A stretch of DNA of 64,000 bases from positions 14,081-78,080 of the forward strand of contig JAVBLD010000018.1 in NCBI GenBank assembly GCA_031553705.1, given 5' to 3'. Position numbers and translations under genes: made by a program. Origin of the DNA: JAVBLD01 sp031553705. GTDB taxonomy: Bacteria; Bacteroidota; Bacteroidia; Bacteroidales; Marinifilaceae. Positions 34,984-42,942 of this stretch are shown here, piece by piece. The notes under the pieces were generated by a model. The model had not been told where the DNA came from and searched no databases. It saw only the letters and a list, made by a program, of their open reading frames with translations. Position 1 is the first letter of the stretch. Every line of letters begins with the position of its first letter.

Positions 34984-36018
34984 ATGAGAAGGTTGATGAT
35001 TATTCTTTTTGTCCTGACCGGGATAGTATTAAAAGCTCAGAATGCTCCTCGGAGTAACCTGTATACCGTTATTTATAACCAATCTTTGGAGCATAGTAAT
35101 TTCCCTGCGATGATCGGTGCAACGAATGTCGCTTTGGGTAATAACAAAGGGGTACAGATTGGTTTTGGGAATGTGACGTACGGCTGGCAAAGCGGGAGTC
35201 AGTTCGGCTTATTGAACTTAGTAGGTGAATATGCTAAAGGAGCCCGGTTTGGCATTATAAACTATGTCGGCGGTGACCTTTCAGGTGTGGCTTTTGGAAT
35301 TATAAATTATGCAGAGGGTAATCAGCGGGGAGCTTTGTTCGGTATCGTAAACACCCATTTAGGAGACGCGAACGGAATACATTTCGGGGTATTGAATCTG
35401 ATAGGAAATAGTGCGAAAGCTACCCAATTCGGTGTCATAAACGCAGTATTAAGAGGCATTGACGGAGTTCAGTTTGGCGTGGTAAATCTGGCAAAAGAGG
35501 TAAAAGGGACCCAATTTGGTGTCATCAATATTGCCGATACGTATAAACGTGGTATGCCTTTCGGTTTGTTCTCGTTTATCAAGCACGGCGGATATCAGGC
35601 CGTAGAATTCAGTACGAATGAATTATTCCCTGTAAACATAGCGCTGAAAACTGGTGTGGAGAAGTTTTACACTTCTTTGATTTGTGCATTGAATCCGGAT
35701 TTTTCAAGGCCGGTTGCCGTCGGGGTCGGCTTGGGAAGCATTGTACCGATGAACGGTCGTTTTTATTTTAATCCCGAGCTGAATTATATTTCTACCTTTC
35801 AAAGTCCGGCTGCTTCGTTTTATTCGATTTATCCCAACTTCGGTTATCGGTTCAATGACCATTTTTCAGTACTTGCGGCTCCCTCCCTGTCATGGCAGAA
35901 CAGGAGTACCGGGGAACTTAATACACCATTTTATTCACTCTATTCTGCCGGGATCGATCGGCACAACGAGCTTTATATCGGGCTTCGGTTTGCATTACGA
36001 TATTATTTCAACTGGTAG
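34984..36018 (+). CDS. Exported protein with 15-residue FG-x-x-N repeats (LA_2272-like)
   Basis: The 344-residue product has a signal peptide (LIILFVLTGIVLKAQN). Residues about 75-200 contain eight consecutive units of 15 (once 14) residues, each beginning FG-[IVL]-[IVL]-N, for example FGIINYVGGDLSGVA and FGIVNTHLGDANGIH. The remaining part (SLICALNPDFSRPVAVGVGL to the C-terminal ALRYYFNW) is beta-rich and ends with aromatic residues like an outer-membrane barrel. It resembles LA_2272-type surface repeat proteins. The regular period fits stacked beta-strands, in a solenoid or a barrel. Function unknown. Confidence 0.7.
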   Translation: MRRLMIILFVLTGIVLKAQNAPRSNLYTVIYNQSLEHSNFPAMIGATNVALGNNKGVQIGFGNVTYGWQSGSQFGLLNLVGEYAKGARFGIINYVGGDLSGVAFGIINYAEGNQRGALFGIVNTHLGDANGIHFGVLNLIGNSAKATQFGVINAVLRGIDGVQFGVVNLAKEVKGTQFGVINIADTYKRGMPFGLFSFIKHGGYQAVEFSTNELFPVNIALKTGVEKFYTSLICALNPDFSRPVAVGVGLGSIVPMNGRFYFNPELNYISTFQSPAASFYSIYPNFGYRFNDHFSVLAAPSLSWQNRSTGELNTPFYSLYSAGIDRHNELYIGLRFALRYYFNW

Positions 36019-36124
36019 AATACCTGCTGCCTGTTTGTTCTGATTTGATATAAAAGTGAATAATTCAGAGATTATATGTGGGTGTTTTGTGTCCGATCGG
36101 GTGTTTATTTGTGCGGAAATATAT

Positions 36125-36166
36125 TTTGAAATCGGGAAAAATATGATTAGGTTTGTGGGTCACAAA
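36125..36166 (+). promoter_or_regulatory. Strong promoter with overlapping operator for the hdr operon
   Basis: TTTG (36125-36128), 19 nt, TAGGTTTG (36148-36155) is an exact match to the Bacteroides promoter consensus. A perfect inverted repeat TTTGTG-GGT-CACAAA (36152-36166) overlaps the -7 box and reaches the predicted start near 36162, a position suited to a repressor. The leader to hdrC is about 160 nt, and no gene was found in it. Confidence 0.6.
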
Positions 36167-36323
36167 AAAAAAGCATAAATATTGTGTGCAATAGGATAGA
36201 ATTCTGTATAGGTGAGTGTATTATAGCGATACGTTGAAAGCCGCTCAAAACGGGTAAAGGTGGTGAAGTGCAAAAAGAGGAACTCAGAATCGTTATGGAA
36301 AAGTAAATAGCTAGTCTTTTTAT

Positions 36324-36875
36324 ATGTCACATCAAATAAAAAATTGTTCGCTTTCCGGGAGAATTTTCGAAGAAACGGGCGTGAATGTCAGTCATTGTTA
36401 TCAATGCGGAAAATGCTCGGCCGGCTGTTCGATAGCGACGGACATGGATATTACATCAAGCACTTCGATGCGTTTGTTACAATGTGAAGAGGAGGATACT
36501 GACAAGGAGCTTCTGCAGTCCGGGGCTATTTGGCTGTGTTTGTCGTGCGAGATGTGTGTTTCGCGCTGTCCGATGCAGGTCGATATACCTAAAGTCATGG
36601 ATTTCCTGCGGCAGGAATCGCTTCGCAGAAAATACCGGAATAAATCTGCACAAAACATTATCAGATTCCATCGTTCGTTTATGGATATGGTGCGGCAAAC
36701 CGGACGCTCTTATGAAGTGGGTCTGGTGGTTGATTATAAATTGCGGAGTAAGAAATGGATGCAGGACATATTACTGGTTCCTAAGATGTTGGTCAAGGGA
36801 AAGCTGCCTCTGTTTCCCGAGTTTGTCAAAAATAGACAAGCGGTGAAGCGTCTTTTCAAGAAAGCAAAAGTATGA
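36324..36875 (+). CDS. hdrC: Heterodisulfide reductase-like subunit C
   Basis: The 183-residue protein carries two 4Fe-4S motifs: Cys25-x2-Cys28-x2-Cys31-x3-Cys35 (CYQCGKCSAGC) and Cys72-x2-Cys75-x2-Cys78-x3-Cys82 (CLSCEMCVSRCP), in the HdrC arrangement. In known complexes HdrC passes electrons from HdrA to the HdrB active site. It is cytosolic. Its stop overlaps the hdrB start (ATGA). It opens a seven-gene redox cluster with a strong promoter 160 nt upstream. No methanogenesis gene accompanies it, so the natural acceptor is not coenzyme M/B heterodisulfide. Confidence 0.92.
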   Translation: MSHQIKNCSLSGRIFEETGVNVSHCYQCGKCSAGCSIATDMDITSSTSMRLLQCEEEDTDKELLQSGAIWLCLSCEMCVSRCPMQVDIPKVMDFLRQESLRRKYRNKSAQNIIRFHRSFMDMVRQTGRSYEVGLVVDYKLRSKKWMQDILLVPKMLVKGKLPLFPEFVKNRQAVKRLFKKAKV

Positions 36876-37771
36876 ATCAGATGGAAAAAAGAATTGGTTT
36901 TTATCCGGGCTGTTCGTTGGAGGGAACTGCCGGAGAATATAATATTTCGGTGATGTCGCTGGCCAAAGTATTCGATATACACTTGGATATGGTGCCCGAC
37001 TGGAATTGTTGCGGCGCTACGGCAGCGCATAATCTGGACAAGAGATTATCGCTGGCTTTGCCGGCCAGGATATTGGCAAACGCTACCGAAGCAGGAATGC
37101 GGGAGATCCTGGTACCTTGTGCGGCTTGTTACAATCGTTTGTCGTGTACATTGCACGAATTGCAACGGGATGTATCGTTGAAACAGGAGATTGAGCAGGC
37201 GGTTGGGAAACCCATTACGGACTCTTTGCGGATCATCAATGTGATACAGTTTATACAACAATATATATTGCCCGGATTACCGGAAAAGGTAATCCGTCCG
37301 TTCGCTGCCAAAACGGCCAGCTATTATGGTTGTCTGTTGGTTCGTCCGCATGAAGTATTGAATTTTGACCGTGTTGAAGATCCCCAGTCGATGGACGAGG
37401 TGATGAAGGCGATCGGTTCTGAAGCCGTGGACTGGCCGTTTAAGACGGAGTGTTGCGGTGCAGGATTGTCTGTTAGCCGGACCGATGTGGTGGCTCGCCT
37501 TTCGGGAAAGATTGTTAACGAAGCGGTACAACGCGGGGCAGAGGCAATTATTGTAGCCTGTCCGATGTGTCATGCCAATCTGGATATGAGGCGAAATGCC
37601 ATTAATAAATATGTCGGCGCCAAGCATGATATACCGGTGCTCTATTTGAGCCAGGCTATCGGTATGGCTATCGGATTGAATGAGAAACAAACGGGAGTGG
37701 GACGCCATCTGGTGTCGGTTGATATCCGGAAATGCTGTCCGGTACGGCAATCACTCGAATCTATTAATTAA
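36872..37771 (+). CDS. hdrB: Heterodisulfide reductase-like subunit B
   Basis: The 299-residue protein has the two CCG domains that bind non-cubane 4Fe-4S clusters in HdrB. Visible cysteine groups are PGCSLEG, WNCCGATAA and VPCAACYN in the first half, and YYGCLLV, ECCGAGLS and ACPMCHAN in the second. This is the family's disulfide-reducing subunit. A short extra tail ends DIRKCCPVRQSLESIN. It overlaps hdrC by 4 nt and precedes hdrA by 14 nt. Candidate acceptors include a protein or low-molecular-weight disulfide; none is encoded nearby. Confidence 0.93.
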   Translation: MNQMEKRIGFYPGCSLEGTAGEYNISVMSLAKVFDIHLDMVPDWNCCGATAAHNLDKRLSLALPARILANATEAGMREILVPCAACYNRLSCTLHELQRDVSLKQEIEQAVGKPITDSLRIINVIQFIQQYILPGLPEKVIRPFAAKTASYYGCLLVRPHEVLNFDRVEDPQSMDEVMKAIGSEAVDWPFKTECCGAGLSVSRTDVVARLSGKIVNEAVQRGAEAIIVACPMCHANLDMRRNAINKYVGAKHDIPVLYLSQAIGMAIGLNEKQTGVGRHLVSVDIRKCCPVRQSLESIN

Positions 37772-37785
37772 GGAAGGAATATAAT

Positions 37786-39786
37786 ATGGCACGTATAGGA
37801 GTTTTTATTTGCCATTGCGGTGAAAATATATCGGCGACGGTTGATTGCGTTAAGGTAGCTGAGAAAGCGTCTAAGATACCCGGAGTTGCTTATGCCACGG
37901 ATTATAAATATATGTGTTCTGATCCCGGTCAGACAAAAATCAAGGAAGCTATCCGCGATCACCGGCTGACGGGAGTGGTCGTGTCGGCATGTTCGCCGAG
38001 GATGCATGAGCCGACGTTCCGGAAAGCCTGTGCTGAGGCGGGCTTGAATCCGTATCTGTGCGAAATGGCCAATATCCGGGAGCACTGTTCGTGGGTACAC
38101 GATAAAGGGGATAAAACAACCCAGAAGGCTGTCGATCTGGTACGCACGCTGGTTGAGAAAGTGAAGAAAAATCAACCGCTTGAGCCTATCCGTGTGCCTG
38201 TGTGCAGGGCTGCCGTTGTGGTCGGAGGTGGTGTCGCCGGTATCCAGACTTCGCTGGATATTGCCAATGCCGGACATCAGGTTATTCTGGTGGAGCGCGA
38301 TCCTTCGATCGGCGGGCACATGTCGCAATTGTCCGAAACATTTCCGACACTTGACTGTTCGCAATGCATCCTGACGCCCCGCATGGTCGAAGTGGCGCAG
38401 CATCCCAATATTACGCTTTATACCTATTCCGAGGTGGAGAGCATGGATGGTTTTATCGGCAATTTCAATGTAAAGATCCGGCGTAAAGCACGGAGTGTGG
38501 ATGAAAAAACATGTACCGGTTGCGGGGTTTGTACCGGGAAATGCCCGACTAAGGATATTCCCAGCGAGTTTGAACAGGGATTGGCTTACCGTAGGGCTAT
38601 TTATGTACCGTTTCCGCAAGCCGTTCCGAATAAACCGGTCATCGACCGGGCGCATTGCCATTTTTTTGCTACCGGCAAATGTAAGGTATGCGAGAAAGTA
38701 TGTCCTACCGGAGCGATCCATTTCGATCAGGAGGACGAAATTGTTAATGTGCAGGCAGGAGCCATCGTATTGGCTACCGGTTTCGAGGTAAAGAAGACCG
38801 ATTTCTTCCCCGAATACGGATATGGAAAATATAAAGATGTCATCAACGGATTACAGTTCGAGCGCTTGGCGTCGGCATCGGGTCCCACATTGGGCGAAAT
38901 CCGGAGGCCGTCGGACGGAAAAGTGCCTCAGAAAATTGTTTTTGTCGCATGTGCCGGTTCGCGCGATCCGGTAAAAGGAATTCCGTATTGTTCAAAGATA
39001 TGTTGTATGTATACCGCTAAACATGCGATGCTTTACAAGCATAAAGTGCATGAAGGGACCCCGTATGTGTTTTATATGGATATCCGGGCGGCAGGCAAGA
39101 ACTATGACGAGTTTACCCGGCGGGCGATCGAGGAGGACGGAGCAAAATATATCCGCGGCCGGGTTTCCAATATCTATGAAAAAGAGGGCAAATTAGTTGT
39201 ACGGGGGGCTGATACCCTGCTGGGAGGCAGGCCTGTTGAAATTGAAGCGGATATGGTCGTACTGGCTACTGCCGGGGTTTCCTGCGACGGGGCTGAAGCA
39301 TTGGCACAAAAACTGCATGTTTCTTACGATGCATATAAATTCTTTGCGGAGGCGCATCCGAAGTTAAAACCGGTTGAAACAAATACCGCCGGAATATATC
39401 TGGCAGGAGCATGCCAAGCGCCCAAGGATATTCCCGAAAGCGTGGCGGCAGCTTCCGGAGCGGCAGCTAAAGTGATAGGCCTGTTCTCTAAGAGCGAACT
39501 GACACGTGAACCTTTGATCGCTAAAGTGAAACGGACTGTGGCTCCGCCATTCTCCACTTGTATGGGATGTATGATGTGCGCTACCGTTTGTCCGTACCAG
39601 GCTATCGGCCAGGAGGAGATCAGGGACCGCAACGGGAATACAGTGAAGGTAATAGCTCAGATTAATCCCGGTTTGTGCCAGGGATGCGGAACATGTACCT
39701 CTTTGTGTAAATCGAAGTCCATCGATCTGGAAGGATATTCGAACGCCCAGGTATATGCTGAAGTAGAGGCATTGTTGAATGATTAA
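37786..39786 (+). CDS. hdrA: Heterodisulfide reductase-like subunit A (FAD, iron-sulfur)
   Basis: The 666-residue protein holds the bifurcating-type FAD. It has an N-terminal cysteine domain (CHCGENISATVD), the FAD-binding motif VVGGGVAGIQTSLDIA near 144-160 and four cysteine clusters: CTGCGVCTGKCP (near 242), CKVCEKVCP (near 302), CMGCMMCATVCP (near 590) and CQGCGTCTSLCK (near 630). This is a standard-length HdrA without an extra domain. In characterised systems HdrA splits electron pairs between ferredoxin and the HdrB acceptor. It is followed 13 nt later by an MvhD-type subunit, the usual electron entry partner. Confidence 0.95.
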   Translation: MARIGVFICHCGENISATVDCVKVAEKASKIPGVAYATDYKYMCSDPGQTKIKEAIRDHRLTGVVVSACSPRMHEPTFRKACAEAGLNPYLCEMANIREHCSWVHDKGDKTTQKAVDLVRTLVEKVKKNQPLEPIRVPVCRAAVVVGGGVAGIQTSLDIANAGHQVILVERDPSIGGHMSQLSETFPTLDCSQCILTPRMVEVAQHPNITLYTYSEVESMDGFIGNFNVKIRRKARSVDEKTCTGCGVCTGKCPTKDIPSEFEQGLAYRRAIYVPFPQAVPNKPVIDRAHCHFFATGKCKVCEKVCPTGAIHFDQEDEIVNVQAGAIVLATGFEVKKTDFFPEYGYGKYKDVINGLQFERLASASGPTLGEIRRPSDGKVPQKIVFVACAGSRDPVKGIPYCSKICCMYTAKHAMLYKHKVHEGTPYVFYMDIRAAGKNYDEFTRRAIEEDGAKYIRGRVSNIYEKEGKLVVRGADTLLGGRPVEIEADMVVLATAGVSCDGAEALAQKLHVSYDAYKFFAEAHPKLKPVETNTAGIYLAGACQAPKDIPESVAAASGAAAKVIGLFSKSELTREPLIAKVKRTVAPPFSTCMGCMMCATVCPYQAIGQEEIRDRNGNTVKVIAQINPGLCQGCGTCTSLCKSKSIDLEGYSNAQVYAEVEALLND

Positions 39787-39799
39787 GTGATCACTATAT

Positions 39800-40237
39800 A
39801 TGGAGGATTTTGAACCTAAAATAGTCGCTTTTGTATGTAACTGGTGTACATACGCCGGTGCGGACCTTACCGGGACAAGCCGGATAAAATATTCGCCCAA
39901 TGTGAAAATTGTCCGTTTTCCATGTACGGGTCGTATCGATTTTATGCTTCTTTTAAAAGCTTTTGCTAATGGAGCCGATGGTATTATCGTATCGGGCTGT
40001 CATCCGAACGATTGTCATTATACTTCCGGAAATTTCCATGCCCGGAGGCGCTGGACGGTATTCAGAAGCCTGCTCGATTTCTCGGGAATAGATGTCGACC
40101 GGATCAGTTTCACCTGGGTATCGGCTGCCGAAGGAGGCAAGTGGGCGGATGTGGTCAATTCGACCGCTGAAAAGATAAAAAAGCTCGGACCGTATCAGGA
40201 GTACCGAGAAATAATGAACGAAACACAAGAAGTATAA
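39800..40237 (+). CDS. mvhD: MvhD/FlxD-type iron-sulfur electron-transfer subunit
   Basis: The 145-residue protein matches the methyl-viologen-reducing hydrogenase delta family. It begins EPKIVAFVCNWCTYAGADLT and has RFPCTGRI, GCHPNDCHYTSGN and the C-terminal pattern FTWVSAAEGGKW. It binds a 2Fe-2S cluster and feeds electrons into HdrA. Because no hydrogenase large subunit is present while flavin/NAD(P) subunits follow, it is better seen as FlxD-like than as part of a hydrogenase. It lies 13 nt after hdrA and 2 nt before the next gene. Confidence 0.92.
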   Translation: MEDFEPKIVAFVCNWCTYAGADLTGTSRIKYSPNVKIVRFPCTGRIDFMLLLKAFANGADGIIVSGCHPNDCHYTSGNFHARRRWTVFRSLLDFSGIDVDRISFTWVSAAEGGKWADVVNSTAEKIKKLGPYQEYREIMNETQEV

Positions 40238-40239
40238 TC

Positions 40240-41040
40240 ATGGCAAATATACAGGAAACCGGGAGAAGAGTCCTTGAAGAGGGTACATGTGTCGTGATCG
40301 GATATGCCGAAGGCACTAACGGTCGTGTCCGGCCGGTCTTTGCACGGACTCCCGACCAGGCCGGTCAATTGATTTATGATGACAGATGCGTGCAGAATCT
40401 TGCCGGCTATCTGTACAAAAAAGAGGTGACACGGCTCGGGAAGCCGGTTATTGTGGCGAATATCCCGACATTGCGGAGCATTCTGCGGTTGGCTGTGGAA
40501 AATCAGCTTGCTAACGGTTCTTTTTCCGCTTTGGTGGAAGAGACGCCCGGACAGTTTACCGAACTGCGCGAATTGGCGGAGATAGAGCATTTCCTGCAAG
40601 GCCGGGAATATAATCAGGCTGATGAGGATAAAAAGCTTTCGGAATGGCTGCGCTCTGCATCGCGTCAGGAGAGATGGAATTTCTGGCAAACGGAATTTGA
40701 GAGATGTATTAAATGTTATGCCTGCCGTCAGGCTTGTCCGCTTTGTTATTGTTCGCAATGTACCGTTGAGGAGAACCAGCCGCAGTGGATATCTGTGGCT
40801 TCTCACCGTTTGGGAAATACGGAATGGCACATTATGCGGGCAATGCATCTGGCAGGACGTTGTGTTACTTGCGGACAATGCGGTGATGCCTGTCCGATGG
40901 ATATCCCGATCCATCTACTGACATTCCATGTCGCGGATACCGTGAAGGAGACCTATGGCATACAGGCCGGAACCAGTCTGGAAGAGGGATCGGCCATGAG
41001 CACCTATCGTCCGGAAGACCGTGAAAGTTTTATTCGTTAA
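40240..41040 (+). CDS. 4Fe-4S dicluster subunit of Hdr-Flx-like complex (FlxC-like)
   Basis: The 266-residue protein has an N-terminal region without cofactor motifs and two C-terminal 4Fe-4S clusters: one starting at Cys156 (CIKCYACRQACPLCYCSQC, unusually cysteine-rich) and one at Cys208/211/214/218 (CVTCGQCGDACP). It probably links the flavin/NAD(P) module to MvhD and HdrA. Relation to FlxC is inferred from position and cofactor content. It starts 2 nt after mvhD and ends 8 nt before the next gene, which implies tight coupling. Confidence 0.82.
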   Translation: MANIQETGRRVLEEGTCVVIGYAEGTNGRVRPVFARTPDQAGQLIYDDRCVQNLAGYLYKKEVTRLGKPVIVANIPTLRSILRLAVENQLANGSFSALVEETPGQFTELRELAEIEHFLQGREYNQADEDKKLSEWLRSASRQERWNFWQTEFERCIKCYACRQACPLCYCSQCTVEENQPQWISVASHRLGNTEWHIMRAMHLAGRCVTCGQCGDACPMDIPIHLLTFHVADTVKETYGIQAGTSLEEGSAMSTYRPEDRESFIR

Positions 41041-41048
41041 ATCATACC

Positions 41049-42065
41049 ATGATGTTTATATCTGTTAAATTATTACGGAAACAATCTTACCCGGAGTTGG
41101 TACGGCGACTTGCGCAAGAGAACCAGGTATATGCTCCCGTAACTAAAAATAATGTCGTTTTATACCGGTCGATACAATCGCCCGAAGAGATCGAAGAGGA
41201 TTATATTTTACCCCGGTTGTCTCCCAAATCATTCGTTTTCCCGCGGGTAGAACAGCTTTTTTCTTATAAAAAGAGCAAAGGCGATGTAGAGGTCCGGAAT
41301 ATAGATACTGCTCATTTCCCTAGCCGGGTTATTTGGGGTGTACGCCCATGCGATGCCCAGGGAATCGAGCTGCTGTATAAAGTTTTCTCGGACGATCCGA
41401 AAGATGAGATATTCGAAGCGCGTATCGAAAAAACAACAGTGATCGGAATGTCTTGCGACAAGACAGATTCTTATTGTTTTTGCCCGAAGGATACTCCGGG
41501 GAGTACCGTAGGTAGCGATATTTTACTTACCCGGGTCGAGGATGGCGATTTTCTGGCGGAGATCATTACCGAAAAAGGGAAAAGAGTGAGCGATCGCTAC
41601 TCCGATTTATTTGAAGATGAACGGGATAATGTAGATAAAAATAAATATCTTGCTGAAGTCCAGAATCAAATCGATAAGGAAAAGTTGTCGAATAAGTTGC
41701 CGGCTATGTTCGAGTCGGCAGTGTTTGACGAGCAGGCGTTACGTTGCATCGGTTGCGGTACATGCGCTTATGTTTGTCCTGTATGCAGTTGTTTCGATAT
41801 TCAGGATGAGTCGAGAGGAAATTGCGGACAACGTCTCCGCTGTTGGGACAGTTGCGGATTCGGGTTGTTTACCCTGCATACCTCCGGGCATAACCCGCGC
41901 AATACACAAGGGCAAAGGTGGCGTCAACGCTTGATGCATAAATTTTATTATATACCCGAAAACAGTCAATCAACCGGATGTGTCGGTTGCGGCCGTTGCT
42001 CGCGCAGCTGCCCGGTAGATATTAATCTGGTCGAGAATCTTAACGTAATAAATGGAAATGAATAA
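41049..42065 (+). CDS. 4Fe-4S dicluster subunit, AsrA/HydB family (FlxB-like)
   Basis: The 338-residue protein belongs to the anaerobic sulfite reductase A/hydrogenase beta-type family. It has the conserved IWGVRPCDAQGIELL and MSCDKTDSYCFC early, then two 4Fe-4S clusters at Cys233/236/239/243 (CIGCGTCAYVCP) and Cys311/314/317/321 (CVGCGRCSRSCP). In relatives this subunit pairs with a flavoprotein of the AsrB type, which here is the next gene and overlaps it by 14 nt. It is therefore assigned as the iron-sulfur partner of the NAD(P)H-oxidising module. Confidence 0.87.
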   Translation: MMFISVKLLRKQSYPELVRRLAQENQVYAPVTKNNVVLYRSIQSPEEIEEDYILPRLSPKSFVFPRVEQLFSYKKSKGDVEVRNIDTAHFPSRVIWGVRPCDAQGIELLYKVFSDDPKDEIFEARIEKTTVIGMSCDKTDSYCFCPKDTPGSTVGSDILLTRVEDGDFLAEIITEKGKRVSDRYSDLFEDERDNVDKNKYLAEVQNQIDKEKLSNKLPAMFESAVFDEQALRCIGCGTCAYVCPVCSCFDIQDESRGNCGQRLRCWDSCGFGLFTLHTSGHNPRNTQGQRWRQRLMHKFYYIPENSQSTGCVGCGRCSRSCPVDINLVENLNVINGNE

Positions 42066-42894
42066 CAATATATATGTTCCTTACCGGATGCGGCTGGCTA
42101 AAATAACCGAAGAAGCGCCCGGAGTAAAAACATTCCGCCTGGAGTTCACCCAGCCGGAAGATGCTGATAAATTCTCTTTTCGTACCGGACAGTTTGCCGA
42201 ATATTCGGTGTTTGGCGAGGGAGAGAGTACTTTTTGTATTGCTTCGCCCCACACGAGAAAAGGGTATGTAGAGTGTACTTTCCGTCAGGCCGGCCGCGTA
42301 ACGACCGCCTTATCGCGTTTGGAGGAGGGAGATATAGTGGGTTTCCGGGGACCATACGGGAACGTTTTCCCGGTAGAGGAGTGGGAGGGACACAACCTAT
42401 TGTTTATTGCCGGGGGAATCGCATTGCCTCCCATGCGCAGCGTTATCTGGACATGCCTGGACAACAGGCAGGCGTATAAAAATATTACGATTTTTTACGG
42501 GGCAAAAACAGTGGCCGATTTAGTATACAAAAATGAGCTGAAAGAGTGGGAAGAACGATCTGATGTAAATCTTTACCAGACGGTCGATCCGGGAGGAGAT
42601 CAACCGGGATGGACGGGAAAAGTGGGATTTGTACCTACTGTACTCGGCGAAATAGCCCCTTCGGCGGATAATACCATCGCTATTGTCTGCGGCCCTCCGA
42701 TTATGATAAAGAATACCTTCCCGGTATTAAAAAAGCTTGGATTCGAAGAGCATAATATATATACGACATTAGAAAACAGGATGAAGTGCGGTTTTGGAAA
42801 GTGCGGTCGTTGTAATGTCGGGAAAACCTATGTCTGTAAGGATGGCCCTGTTTTTACTGCAGCACAGTTGTCCGAACTTCCGAATGAGTATTAA
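42052..42894 (+). CDS. FAD/NAD(P)-binding subunit, AsrB family (FlxA-like)
   Basis: The 280-residue protein is a ferredoxin-reductase-type flavoprotein: FAD domain (FRTGQFAEYSVFGEGEST, GRVTTALSRLEEGDIVGFRG), NAD(P) domain (LLFIAGGIALPPMRSVIW, IVCGPPIMI) and a C-terminal 2Fe-2S cluster with Cys246, Cys251, Cys254 and Cys262 (CGFGKCGRCNVG). It should exchange electrons with NADH or NADPH and thereby couple the complex to the nicotinamide pool. It overlaps the preceding gene by 14 nt, and 48 nt separate it from hppA. Confidence 0.9.
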   Translation: MEMNNNIYVPYRMRLAKITEEAPGVKTFRLEFTQPEDADKFSFRTGQFAEYSVFGEGESTFCIASPHTRKGYVECTFRQAGRVTTALSRLEEGDIVGFRGPYGNVFPVEEWEGHNLLFIAGGIALPPMRSVIWTCLDNRQAYKNITIFYGAKTVADLVYKNELKEWEERSDVNLYQTVDPGGDQPGWTGKVGFVPTVLGEIAPSADNTIAIVCGPPIMIKNTFPVLKKLGFEEHNIYTTLENRMKCGFGKCGRCNVGKTYVCKDGPVFTAAQLSELPNEY

Positions 42895-42942
42895 GTTTAT
42901 TCAGAAATTCATTATTCATAAACAATCTCAATTCTGATAATC

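Noticed and set aside
37768..38721. Long open frame (317 codons) on the minus strand opposite hdrA
   Set aside because: The plus strand encodes a clear HdrA with conserved cofactor motifs; the opposite frame has no recognisable domain and is a shadow.
36324..42894. Methanogen-type heterodisulfide reductase or a hydrogenase complex
   Set aside because: No methyl-coenzyme M reductase or NiFe large subunit is present, and the flavin/NAD(P) subunits point to an Flx-type oxidoreductase.
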